Origin: Rhodospirillales bacterium
Lineage (GTDB): Bacteria; Pseudomonadota; Alphaproteobacteria; Rhodospirillales; Magnetospirillaceae
Length of the DNA stretch: 64,000 nt
Reading direction: 5' to 3'
Assembly: GCA_019455065.1 (NCBI GenBank)
Contig: JACFNC010000011.1
Coordinates: 62,001 to 126,000 of the forward strand
Made by a program: the position numbers and the translations under genes. The notes beneath the pieces were generated by a model. It did not search any database and was not told where the DNA came from. It saw only the letters and a program-made list of their open reading frames with translations. Positions 44,401 to 51,210 of this stretch are shown here, piece after piece (positions within the stretch are counted from its first letter, which is position 1; each line of letters begins with the position of its first letter).

Positions 44401-44675
44401 TCGAACTCGGTCCCGTAAAGACCGCTCTCCCGCCGCGCCTTCGGAATGAAGAACTCCCGCCGCTCTTTACGCATACGGTCAGCAACTTCGTTCGGCACGA
44501 AGGTGGGCGCGGTGAAGATGAACTGAAGGCTTTCGACTTTCGACAACTCAGACTTCAGCGCCTCGAAGGCGTAGATCGAGAAGCAGGACGCGGCAATCTT
44601 CAGCCGCGAACCGCGCTCGACCGTTCCCTTGAGGTCGTCGCCAAGAAGCTGCGATGTGTTGTCAATTATCTTCAT
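41403..44675 (-). CDS. SNF2-like helicase with N-terminal PLD-like region
   Basis: The 1090-residue protein starts at MKIIDNTSQLLGD; the frame is open slightly further upstream. Residues about 1-190 resemble the phospholipase D-like region that precedes many defence helicases (RLKIAASCFSIYAFEALKSELSKVESLQFIFTAPTFV), but no HKD motif is evident. The helicase core has GCILADSVGLGKTFTALAVI (Walker A), VVIDESHNFRN (DExH box), MLSATPVNNR (motif III), a C-terminal KVLIFTAFADTANYL, ILIGTDCISEGQNLQDCDYLINYDIHWNPVRIIQRFGRIDRIGS (motifs V-VI). It is the first large gene of the defence operon. It probably remodels DNA or protein-DNA complexes during phage defence. Confidence 0.9.
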   Translation of the reverse strand: MKIIDNTSQLLGDDLKGTVERGSRLKIAASCFSIYAFEALKSELSKVESLQFIFTAPTFVPNEVADRMRKERREFFIPKARRESGLYGTEFEIQLRNKLTQRAVARECAEWIRKKARFRSNTTKAPMQQFLHVGQENGGVAYMPISGFTAVDLGYQKGDAVSNFVTRFDDPSHTQMYLQLFDQIWSDPDKVKDVTAAICDHIESVYQENSPERIYFMMLYNIFQDFLEDVDEDVLPNDLTGYRDSVVWNKLFNYQRDAATGIINKLETYNGCILADSVGLGKTFTALAVIKYYELRNRAVLVLCPKKLADNWRNYNTNLTTNIFAKDRFNYDVLCHTDLSRTSGESFGIPLNRVNWGNYDLVVIDESHNFRNNDVFKDRETRYQKLMNKVIRAGVKTKVLMLSATPVNNRFTDLRNQLALAYEGQSEALSRNLKAETSVEEIFRRAQKAFNAWSTLPPEERTAASILKALDFDFFELLDAVTIARSRKHIETFYDTKDIGRFPERCKPLSFHCPITQRTDVMGLNDIFTQLSILKLAVYAPISYILPSRLRKYEEIYDTQVEGGRSKFRQADRERSLQALMTTNLLKRLESSVEAFRITLRSLGGNITRALDAINDFERSGSAQSITDFMDAPELLDAEDDDLEGLGDFTVGKKVQISLADMDLPSWKHDLEADLALIQELVASMEKVTPDDDAKLQHVKQVLQRKVSEPLNPGNRKVLIFTAFADTANYLYANLAPFAQQLGLQAGKVTGSDAPKTTLKKSYDFQGVLTLFSPRSKEKAIVLPNEPGELDILIGTDCISEGQNLQDCDYLINYDIHWNPVRIIQRFGRIDRIGSPNSQIQLVNYWPDITLDEYINLKERVENRMVIADVSATGDDNVLTAKSSDIAYRKEQLKRLQDEVIELEDVKTGISITDLGLNDFRMDLLNYVKEHGELDHLPNGMHAVVPAQPELGLQPGAIFALKNIHESVNINQQNRLHPYYLVYISNDGEVIADHTEVKRLLDLIRTSCKGRAEPLPEVCRIFNERTQDGRKMDCYSELLSSAIRSMIEVKEEKDIDSLFSGGRTTALVHTIAGLNDFELIAFVVVEGGEA

Positions 44676-44874
44676 TGCGATTGCTCGCCCCGCCCCCAGC
44701 AATTTGCCGCTTCCGCGCCTCTATCCATGCGTCGATGTCTCTCCGCCGAAACCGCCATGCACCACCGACCTTAAAGCCGGGAATCGTTCCGTCAGCCGCG
44801 AGCCGGTAAGCTGTCTTTTCGGTGAGCTTCAGGTACTCAGCCACCTCCCGGATCGTCATTACGTCGGTGTCCAT
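44662..44874 (-). CDS. Small excisionase-like helix-turn-helix protein
   Basis: The 70-residue protein reads MDTDVMTIREVAEYLKLTEKTAYRLAADGTIPGFKVGGAWRFRRRDIDAWIEARKR, a typical excisionase-family (MerR-like) winged helix. Its stop overlaps the helicase gene by 14 bases, so it heads the defence operon. It may regulate the operon or take part in recombination with the neighbouring serine recombinase. It is related in type, not in sequence detail, to the protein at 32659. Confidence 0.82.
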   Translation of the reverse strand: MDTDVMTIREVAEYLKLTEKTAYRLAADGTIPGFKVGGAWRFRRRDIDAWIEARKRQIAGGGASNRNEDN

Positions 44875-44944
44875 GCGGGTCCCCGCAGAAATCCCATGTT
44901 GCTTTGAGAAAATACGAGAAGAATCGGGAATCGCAAAGCACAAC

Positions 44945-45538
44945 TTACTGTGCTTGCGCGTCCTCCCCAACAGCACCCCGCCCTCCGGGTAGCCGTCGGT
45001 AGAGGGTGGCCGGCGATACGCCCAAGCGACGAGCGACGTCGGCGACGCCGATGTCCTGGCTACACAAGAGCGTTTTGGCAATGCGCAGGTCGGCCGTCGA
45101 CATTTTCGGCGGGCGGCCGCCTTTGCGGCCGCGGGCGCGAGCGGCGTCTAGCCCGGCTCTTGTCCGCTCACGAATGATGGCTCGCTCGAACTCGGCCAAG
45201 GCGCCGAAGATGTGGAGCACCAACATGCCGCCGGCGGTCGTGGTGTCGATTGCTTCAGTCAGGGAGCGGAAGCCGATGCCCTTCGACTGGAGAAGCTCCA
45301 AGGTGTCGATAAGCTGGCGCATGGACCGGGCCAGACGGTCGAGTTTCCAGACAACAAGCGTGTCGCCAGGCCGCATGAAGTCGAGGGCTTGCTCAAGCCC
45401 CGGTCTGTCAGACTTGGCACCCGATGCGGTTTCATCGAAGATGCGTTCGCATCCGGCCGCCTTCAGGGCGTCGGTTTGGAGGGTCGATTTCTGCTCGTCA
45501 GTAGAGACGCGGGCATAGCCAATATTCACTGTTCTCAA
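44945..45538 (-). CDS. Serine recombinase (resolvase/invertase family)
   Basis: The 197-residue protein begins MRTVNIGYARVSTDEQKSTLQTDALKAAGCERIFDETASG, with the catalytic serine at residue 12, followed by LVVWKLDRLARSMRQL with the active-site Arg set and ALAEFERAIIRERTRAGLDAARARGRKGGRPPKMS. The C-terminus has a helix-turn-helix GVADVARRLGVSPATLYRRLP. It is the Tn3 resolvase/invertase type. It lies between the defence operon and an AT-rich insertion, and may be a remnant of a transposon, as no transposase is nearby. Confidence 0.92.
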   Translation of the reverse strand: MRTVNIGYARVSTDEQKSTLQTDALKAAGCERIFDETASGAKSDRPGLEQALDFMRPGDTLVVWKLDRLARSMRQLIDTLELLQSKGIGFRSLTEAIDTTTAGGMLVLHIFGALAEFERAIIRERTRAGLDAARARGRKGGRPPKMSTADLRIAKTLLCSQDIGVADVARRLGVSPATLYRRLPGGRGAVGEDAQAQ

Positions 45539-45728
45539 GATCCATAAATTGAAACGTAATTAGTATAGCAGTTTTGCGACGGGATTTGAGAAAAGGCGAA
45601 TGGCGAAAACTGGTTCCGCCTTTCGCAAAACAAAAATATGCTCATTAACGGTGGTTTTTGTGATAAATATTGTACTCTATTATATTTTGTAATAGCTATT
45701 TTGTAGATTTAAGGATTATTGATTAGTA

Positions 45729-46562
45729 ATGAAAAATATCAGTAGTAGGAGAATATTTCTCACCGGTTCAACAGGATTTCTGGGGTGTCACGTCGATTCA
45801 ATTCTTAACTCCCGCGGCATCACAGCCAAAACCAGCACTGCGCGGCTTCATGAAATGCGGTCAAAAGATCTTAAAGATATCGATACAGTGATTCATTGTG
45901 CGGGACTTATTCCAGATAAGAGCAGAATTGATTCCGACTTCATTCACACGAATGTTGCAGGAACCAGCCGTCTAATCGAATGTTGCAAGTTAGCAGGCGT
46001 GAAGCGCTTTATTTTTGTATCGTCTATGGGCGTTAAATTTCCTTCTGCATACGCCAAAAGTAAGTTAGAAGCGGAGGATCTTGTGAAGAAAAGTGGATTG
46101 GATTGGCTGATACTTCGGCCAGCACATATATATGGGCCGAATCATGAGCTTGATACGCTTTTTAGATTACTAAGTAAGAGAATTTTCTGCGCAATGCTTG
46201 GGGTTGGCCGATACCCACTCCATATCATTTATGTAAAAGATTGTGCTAAGGCGATTGTTGATGCTGCGTTGTCAGACAAAATACACGATACATTCAACAT
46301 TATCGCTAACAATATAGATGAAATCACATATTACCGCACTGTTCGAGATGCAATGAGTGCAAATTTTATACTAATTCCAATCCCCACTTTCATCGCCCGG
46401 TACCGCTACGGCCAAAATAACATCAAAGTCCGAACCGAAGGATTACTGGTACCAGGCATTAAGGATTGGCCCATAAATAACACGCCAATACACGACGCAA
46501 TAAATGAAGCTTATAGGGCCTTATCTATAACAAAAACGCCAGATTCAGTTTTGAACCGATAG
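45729..46562 (+). CDS. NAD-dependent epimerase/dehydratase, AT-rich and probably acquired
   Basis: The 277-residue protein begins with a Rossmann motif TGSTGFLG, then DIDTVIHCAG, a serine-rich FIFVSSMG and the YAKSK active-site Tyr-x-x-x-Lys, followed by LILRPAHIYGP. It is an extended short-chain dehydrogenase that may act on nucleotide sugars. The gene and its flanks are far more AT-rich than the surroundings and have many A/T-ending codons, showing recent transfer. It points rightward toward luxI, and the gap 45539-45728 holds an AT-rich promoter region. No partner sugar genes are in the window. Confidence 0.85.
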   Translation: MKNISSRRIFLTGSTGFLGCHVDSILNSRGITAKTSTARLHEMRSKDLKDIDTVIHCAGLIPDKSRIDSDFIHTNVAGTSRLIECCKLAGVKRFIFVSSMGVKFPSAYAKSKLEAEDLVKKSGLDWLILRPAHIYGPNHELDTLFRLLSKRIFCAMLGVGRYPLHIIYVKDCAKAIVDAALSDKIHDTFNIIANNIDEITYYRTVRDAMSANFILIPIPTFIARYRYGQNNIKVRTEGLLVPGIKDWPINNTPIHDAINEAYRALSITKTPDSVLNR

Positions 46563-46607
46563 GCTCTTCTGGAAATAATCATGCTATCGACCCTCTACAG
46601 TAAGAGT

Positions 46608-46823
46608 TCAGATGTGTGGTGAGTTTCTACAGCCTATGTGGTGCGATCGTTCGCACAAGGGTAACACGACGACCGCGAGTGCCTCCGATGCTTCCGCAAA
46701 ACCGCCGCGTCGGGCTTCTTCCGCAAGGTAGCGGATACACCATGCGAGCCGGTCTGCCGTGATCCCTTTGCTTTCTCCCCCGCGATTGAGCGTGGCGGCA
46801 GGCCAATCGGTATCGAGCGTCAT
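46608..46823 (-). CDS. Small unknown protein coupled to luxI
   Basis: The 71-residue frame starts at an ATG overlapping the LuxI stop (ATGA). It reads TADRLAWCIRYLAEEARRGGFAEASEALAVVVLPLCERS, predicted helical and without a known domain. Such small genes often follow luxI in conjugative elements. Its coupling to luxI makes it a likely real gene. Function unknown; it may act in quorum-sensing control. Confidence 0.5.
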   Translation of the reverse strand: MTLDTDWPAATLNRGGESKGITADRLAWCIRYLAEEARRGGFAEASEALAVVVLPLCERSHHIGCRNSPHI

Positions 46824-47440
46824 GCGGCGACCCTTTCAACTGGCAACTCGTCCAGGTTGGCGATGACCGGACCGATGACCCCGGCGCGGTCACGGACACG
46901 TACGAGGAATGTGCGCGACACCTCCAGCCACTCGGCCGCGGCCGTATCGGTGCCGGTCTCAATCGTTCCGCCAAGGCGGATCGGTTTCCATCCAGCGCGG
47001 CGCATAATCGGTTCCATGCGAATGTTCGACACCGATACATAGGCACGGAGCCCGGTGAACAGGCCGAACTCCAGCATGCCGGCCATGAGCACGGCCGCGA
47101 TGTTGGCCGGCGCAGTTTCCTGATCGGCACAGAAGCGCGTGCTCTCCCAAACATCCGGCGCACTGGGCGGCGTGCCGTCAACCAAGCCAGGGAACACGTC
47201 GGCCAGCAGATACGGCCCGGTGGTCGGCAAAAGCCGGGTGCAGGCGTTCACTTTGCCATCCGGCGCGTAGTGCACGAGGTAACGGGCGTCCGGCAGATCG
47301 AACTGGTCGAGCTCAAGACCGTTGACGACGCTCACTTCCCAGCCAAGGCGTTCGCGGAACACCTTCCGCCTCAGCTGGTGCATGGATGCCAGCGCATCCC
47401 AGTGCCGGTGCGCGTTCTCTCGTGAAATAATATGCAGCAT
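46820..47440 (-). CDS. LuxI-family acyl-homoserine-lactone synthase (TraI type)
   Basis: The 206-residue protein starts at MLHIISRENAH after a GGGAGGAATGAC site. Family residues are visible: F-R-E-R-L-GW in the charged N-terminal part, the E-x-D-x-F-D-x-x-x-A-R-Y-L region as GLELDQFDLPDARYLVHY, a C-T-R-L-L-P-T region, and the V-W-E-x-T-R-F region as DVWESTRFCAD. These are the residues that bind SAM and the acyl-ACP in LuxI proteins. It makes an acyl-homoserine lactone signal in the cytoplasm. A lux-box-like palindrome at 47498-47515 lies about 67 bases upstream, just after the luxR stop. Confidence 0.93.
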   Translation of the reverse strand: MLHIISRENAHRHWDALASMHQLRRKVFRERLGWEVSVVNGLELDQFDLPDARYLVHYAPDGKVNACTRLLPTTGPYLLADVFPGLVDGTPPSAPDVWESTRFCADQETAPANIAAVLMAGMLEFGLFTGLRAYVSVSNIRMEPIMRRAGWKPIRLGGTIETGTDTAAAEWLEVSRTFLVRVRDRAGVIGPVIANLDELPVERVAA

Positions 47441-47497
47441 GTCATTCCTCCCAAATTGCTTTGGAAGTATTGAGACAGAGATTGCGGCCGGTGACAT

Positions 47498-47515
47498 CCT
47501 GTGAACCGTCACAGG
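47498..47515 (-). promoter_or_regulatory. lux-box-like palindrome before luxI
   Basis: CCTGTGA-ACCG-TCACAGG is an exact inverted repeat with seven-base arms. Its centre is about 67 bases before the luxI ATG, which puts a start site 42 bases from the centre at a normal 24-base leader length. It is nearly identical to the palindrome at 49324-49345, and its form resembles the Vibrio lux box. Confidence 0.7.
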
Positions 47516-47535
47516 TTACCGACCAGTAAAGCGAG

Positions 47536-48210
47536 TTAAAGCTTTATCATACCGTCCATGATCGCCTTGATGACGGCGTGGTAGACATTGGCAACGCCCA
47601 TCTTGGCGCGGACATTGTCAAGATGGAAATACACTGTGCGGTCGGAGATGCCGAGGATACGGGAGGTATCCCACGCCGACTTTCCTGCCGCAGCCCAGGT
47701 CAGGCATTCGCGCTCGCGCGGCGTCAGGCTTACCGTGGTCCGACCGGAGCGCCCCAGCGCCAGAAGCTCGCGCGCGTGGTTGTGGAAGGCGAGCGACATC
47801 AGGTGCACGTCCTGCCCTACCGCGGCCATCAGCCGCGCCAGTTCTTCTTCTCCATGGTCGGACACCATGGACGCCATGGCGAGCGAGCCGCGGGCCCCGT
47901 GAATGGGGATGCCCAACCCTTCCCCGAGACCAACCTCCGTCGCCTCGGCGAACAGCTTCCTCTGCTCCGGCGACGGGTCGATACCGAAGGACATTGCGCT
48001 CCAAGCGAAAGGCTCGACTTGGGTCGGTCCTTTCTGGATGACCGGGTCCACCAAATGGTAGTCGTTCTCGATGTAGTGATTGTACCAGGTGTCGGGAAAC
48101 GTCGTCAGGATGACGGGTTTCTCATTCGGCAGGGCATCGGCCCGAATTACCTGATACGCCCATTCGCGAAAACCCAGATCCCAAAGCGCCTTTGAGAAGG
48201 CAGCCTCCAA
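47536..48210 (-). CDS. LuxR-family autoinducer-binding transcriptional regulator
   Basis: The product has an autoinducer-binding domain (FREWAYQVIR..., W-Y-N-H-Y-I-E-N-D-Y-H-L-V-D-P-V region, and GLGIPIHG) and a C-terminal GerE-type helix-turn-helix (LTPRERECLTWAAAGKSAWDTSRILGISDRTVYFHLDNVRAKMGV). The stated 5' end is a TTG, the only standard start in the frame, giving 224 residues. The frame continues upstream with EFLDDIRDVDDVAALE, a normal LuxR N-terminus, but has no ATG, GTG or further TTG before a stop; an ATT at 48268-48270 has an AGAAGG site. A frameshift from the ATG at 48293 is also possible. It should bind the two lux-box-like sites. Confidence 0.88.
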   Translation of the reverse strand: MEAAFSKALWDLGFREWAYQVIRADALPNEKPVILTTFPDTWYNHYIENDYHLVDPVIQKGPTQVEPFAWSAMSFGIDPSPEQRKLFAEATEVGLGEGLGIPIHGARGSLAMASMVSDHGEEELARLMAAVGQDVHLMSLAFHNHARELLALGRSGRTTVSLTPRERECLTWAAAGKSAWDTSRILGISDRTVYFHLDNVRAKMGVANVYHAVIKAIMDGMIKL

Positions 48211-48396
48211 CGCCGCAACGTCGTCAACGTCGCGGATATCGTCCAGAAACTCTGTGACTGCTACTCGAATGGGAGCACCTTCTGTATTGACATAATCAAA
48301 TATTTATAGACGCCCGCACAAATAACGTGCCGACGCAAATTACTTATGTCATTATTTATTTCTTTATTTAACGAATAACCAATAAGGAATAAGAAC

Positions 48397-49050
48397 ATGA
48401 CGTTATTCATCGGTGTGGTTTCTCAGAAAGGGGGCGTCGGCAAGAGCACGATCGCGCGGATGCTCGGTCGCGAATACGCGCTTGCTGGCTGGAACGTGAA
48501 GATCGCCGACCTCGACATACAACAAGGCACGAGCTTCAGCTGGCAAGCGCGCCGACTTCAGCGTGGCATCGAACCGGCCGTCGCTGTTGAGCGCTTCGGC
48601 ACCGTCAGCCAGGCGGTGAAGGCGGCCGGACCCTATGACATCATGGTGCTCGACGGGCCGCCACATGCGACTATGGGCACGCACCAGATCGCAGAGACGA
48701 GCACGCTGGTCGTGCTGCCGACCGGCCTCGCGCTCGATGACCTCGAACCCACGGTGCTCCTTGCCCACGAGATGGTGAAGAAGGGCGTGCCTGCTGAGCG
48801 AATTGTCATCGTATTCTGCCGCGTCGGCGACAGTGACGCGGAGCTGGCGGAGGCCAGAAGCTATGTGCTCCAAGCCGGCTATCAGCACCTGAGGAATGTC
48901 CTGCCGGAGAAGACAGGCTTCCGCCGCGCCAGCGACGAAGGCAGGGCGCCGACGGAGACGCGGTTCTCGTCGCTCAACGAGCGCGCGGAGGCCGTGGCCC
49001 AGGAATTGGCCGATCTCGTGCAATCGCAGACCAACAGGGAGGCAGCCTGA
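48397..49050 (+). CDS. ParA-family ATPase (partition or conjugation accessory)
   Basis: The 217-residue protein has a deviant Walker A motif KGGVGKST at residues 11-18, KIADLDIQQG, VLDGPPHATMG (Walker B-like) and a C-terminal helical part, the ParA/Soj/VirC1 layout. It starts after an AAGGA site and is followed three bases later by a small ribbon-helix-helix-like gene. It may keep an excised element in daughter cells or position the relaxosome at the cell pole. The gene is divergent from luxR; the 186-base AT-rich gap 48211-48396 holds their promoters. Confidence 0.92.
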   Translation: MTLFIGVVSQKGGVGKSTIARMLGREYALAGWNVKIADLDIQQGTSFSWQARRLQRGIEPAVAVERFGTVSQAVKAAGPYDIMVLDGPPHATMGTHQIAETSTLVVLPTGLALDDLEPTVLLAHEMVKKGVPAERIVIVFCRVGDSDAELAEARSYVLQAGYQHLRNVLPEKTGFRRASDEGRAPTETRFSSLNERAEAVAQELADLVQSQTNREAA

Positions 49051-49052
49051 CC

Positions 49053-49280
49053 ATGACGAAGATCCTCCCTCCCAGGCGGACCGGAAAAGGCGTTCCACCG
49101 ACATCGGCACAAGTCGTCTATAACCTCGACCGTAGAGAGGCGGGCACATTGAAGCCGCTCAACTTCAAGGTGAGCCCAGAGTTCCACCGCGAGTTCAAGG
49201 CCTACGCCGCCGTACACGGCCTCTCCATGGTGGACCTGCTACGTGAAGGCTTCGCCTTGGTGAAGGCGTGTCGCGGGTAA
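49053..49280 (+). CDS. Small ParA partner protein, ribbon-helix-helix-like
   Basis: The 75-residue protein ends TLKPLNFKVSPEFHREFKAYAAVHGLSMVDLLREGFALVKACRG. The pattern of a beta strand followed by two helices resembles ribbon-helix-helix DNA-binding proteins that pair with ParA. It starts three bases after the ParA stop, so both are co-expressed. It probably binds a centromere-like site. Candidate sites are AT-rich repeats near 48345-48390 and 49305-49325, each with AACGAATAAC-like cores. Confidence 0.72.
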   Translation: MTKILPPRRTGKGVPPTSAQVVYNLDRREAGTLKPLNFKVSPEFHREFKAYAAVHGLSMVDLLREGFALVKACRG

Positions 49281-49323
49281 CGAAAGGACGATTTCGTCAT
49301 ATAAATAAATAACGACGAATAAC

Positions 49324-49345
49324 AACCTGTGAAGGTTCACAGGTT
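49324..49345 (+). promoter_or_regulatory. lux-box-like palindrome before the coupling protein gene
   Basis: Arms AACCTGTGAA and TTCACAGGTT surround GG, a perfect 10-base inverted repeat. The core matches the palindrome before luxI, and the 20 inner bases resemble the Vibrio fischeri lux box in layout. It lies about 205 bases before the coupling protein gene start. The gap also has two TGGGAAA(A)GTCAAC repeats. Confidence 0.7.
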
Positions 49346-49550
49346 ACGTCCGATCGCGCAACTGCCGATATGATTTACGAGGAAGGCGTTGCCGACTCCT
49401 GGGAAAAGTCAACGTCACAGGACATGCATGACTGGAGCCGGCAACACTTCCATTATTGTTCACGCTGGAATTATTTACCACACGTCAGTCAGATTAATTT
49501 TCAGACAGCCCATAAGGCCTTGGGAAAGTCAACTACCAAGGAAATGCAAC

Positions 49551-51146
49551 ATGGGACATTTGCGCCTGTTGTGGCGCCTGCTCAGGTTCGCCACGTTCGA
49601 GCTCCCGGTCTGTCTGCTGATCGCGACGCTCATCTGGACCATCATCGACAACTTTACTTTGACGACGGACCGACTGTCGGTCCTGCTTGTGGCTGGTGGC
49701 CTCGCCCTTGCCTGCATGTGCTGGCTTGCCTGGCGTCTGGCAGGCCACCGATCCGACGCGCATGGCTCGGCGTCGTTCGCCACCTCCGCCGACATCGCCC
49801 GTGCGGGCCTGCGCGCGCAGGGCGTCATCATCGGCAAGAGAGGGGGGCGGCTGCTCCGCTTCAACCGACCGGGGCACCTCCTGACCTTCGCACCGACGCG
49901 CTCCGGCAAGGGCGTCGGCGTCGTCATCCCGAACCTGCTCGATCATCCGGGCTCGGTCGTGGTGACGGACATCAAGGGCGAGAACTACCGGATCACCGCC
50001 AAGCACCGGGGGACGCTCGGCCCGGTTCATGCCTTCGCGCCGTTCGATCCGGACATCGAAAGCGCCTGCTTCAACCCAGTCGAGTTCATTCGCGCTGGTA
50101 CGGTCAATGACGTGGACGACGCACGGTTGATCGCCGAGATGATCGTCCCGCCCGAGGGGCACGACACCAACCACTGGGAGCGGGAAGCGCGGGCCCTGGT
50201 GACCGGCCTCCTGCTCTACATCGCCAATGACCTGCCGCCCCACCGGCAAAACCTGCGGGAGCTGCGGCTCCTACTCATGCGCTCGCGCGACGGCTTCAAC
50301 GCGGTGCTCGGTGGCATGGCGGCGAGTGAACACGCCGTCGCTCAGCGAATTGCCGAAGGCTTCGCGCAAAAGGAAGACAAGGAGCGCTCGGCCGTCGTCT
50401 CGACGGCGCAAAGCCGGACGGACGTCTTCGACAGCCCCCAGCTCGCCGCGATCACCGGCCGTTCCACCTTCCGGCTCGAAGACCTCAAGAACGGCGTCAT
50501 GTCGATCTTCCTCATCGTGCCGCCGGAATACGTCTCGGTTTACCAGCCGTTCTTGCGGCTCATCGTCGGCCTCACCACGGCGGCGATGACGCGCAACAAG
50601 CGCGTACCGCAACATCCGGTATTGTTCCTCCTCGATGAGCTGCCGACCCTCGGCCCCATGCGCCCGATCGAGGACGGCATCGGCTACCTCGCTGGATACG
50701 GCGCGCACCTCTGGCTCTTCGTGCAGGACCTCGATCAGTTGCAGAAGACCTATCGCAAATGGCGCTCAATGATTGCCAACTGCGCCGTGCGTCAAGCCTT
50801 CAATGTCCAGGACCCGGACACGGCTCAACTGCTCTCTGCAATGCTGGGCCAACGCACGGTGTCCGTTTTCAGCGGCGGCAAGAGCGGCCGGTTTCCGTGG
50901 CTCGGGCTGGCATCGAACTATAGCGCGCACCACAGCGAGATCGGCCGGCCGCTGTTGGCACCTGACGAGATCATGCTGCTGCCGGAGAGCTGCCAGCTCC
51001 TATTCGTGCAGGGCTGCCGCCCGATCCTGGCGCAGAAGCTCCGGTATTTCGAGGAGCGCGCTTTCAAGGGCCGCTGGACGCCGTGGCGCATGGACAACAC
51101 CCACGACGCCGAGCGCGCTGACCTGATGTACGAATTAACGAAATAA
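49551..51146 (+). CDS. VirD4/TraG-family conjugative coupling ATPase
   Basis: The 531-residue protein starts at MGHLRLLWRLL after an AAGGAA site; the frame is open slightly upstream. It has two N-terminal membrane helices (about residues 14-32 and 43-62), then a Walker A APTRSGKG at 114-121 followed by VGVVIPNLL, and a Walker B region VLFLLDELPTLG, all typical of type IV coupling proteins. It delivers the relaxase-bound strand to a type IV secretion channel. It lies between parA and the relaxase. No mating-pair-formation genes are in the window, so it would need a channel from elsewhere. Confidence 0.93.
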   Translation: MGHLRLLWRLLRFATFELPVCLLIATLIWTIIDNFTLTTDRLSVLLVAGGLALACMCWLAWRLAGHRSDAHGSASFATSADIARAGLRAQGVIIGKRGGRLLRFNRPGHLLTFAPTRSGKGVGVVIPNLLDHPGSVVVTDIKGENYRITAKHRGTLGPVHAFAPFDPDIESACFNPVEFIRAGTVNDVDDARLIAEMIVPPEGHDTNHWEREARALVTGLLLYIANDLPPHRQNLRELRLLLMRSRDGFNAVLGGMAASEHAVAQRIAEGFAQKEDKERSAVVSTAQSRTDVFDSPQLAAITGRSTFRLEDLKNGVMSIFLIVPPEYVSVYQPFLRLIVGLTTAAMTRNKRVPQHPVLFLLDELPTLGPMRPIEDGIGYLAGYGAHLWLFVQDLDQLQKTYRKWRSMIANCAVRQAFNVQDPDTAQLLSAMLGQRTVSVFSGGKSGRFPWLGLASNYSAHHSEIGRPLLAPDEIMLLPESCQLLFVQGCRPILAQKLRYFEERAFKGRWTPWRMDNTHDAERADLMYELTK

Positions 51147-51210
51147 GGAAACCATGAAAGCACGTTCGATAAATGCATAAGCGTAGGCGATCTTTGGGTT
51201 GCGATCCTGT

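Noticed and set aside
44945-45538. Complete Tn3-type transposon
   Set aside because: Only the serine recombinase is present; no transposase or terminal inverted repeats were seen.
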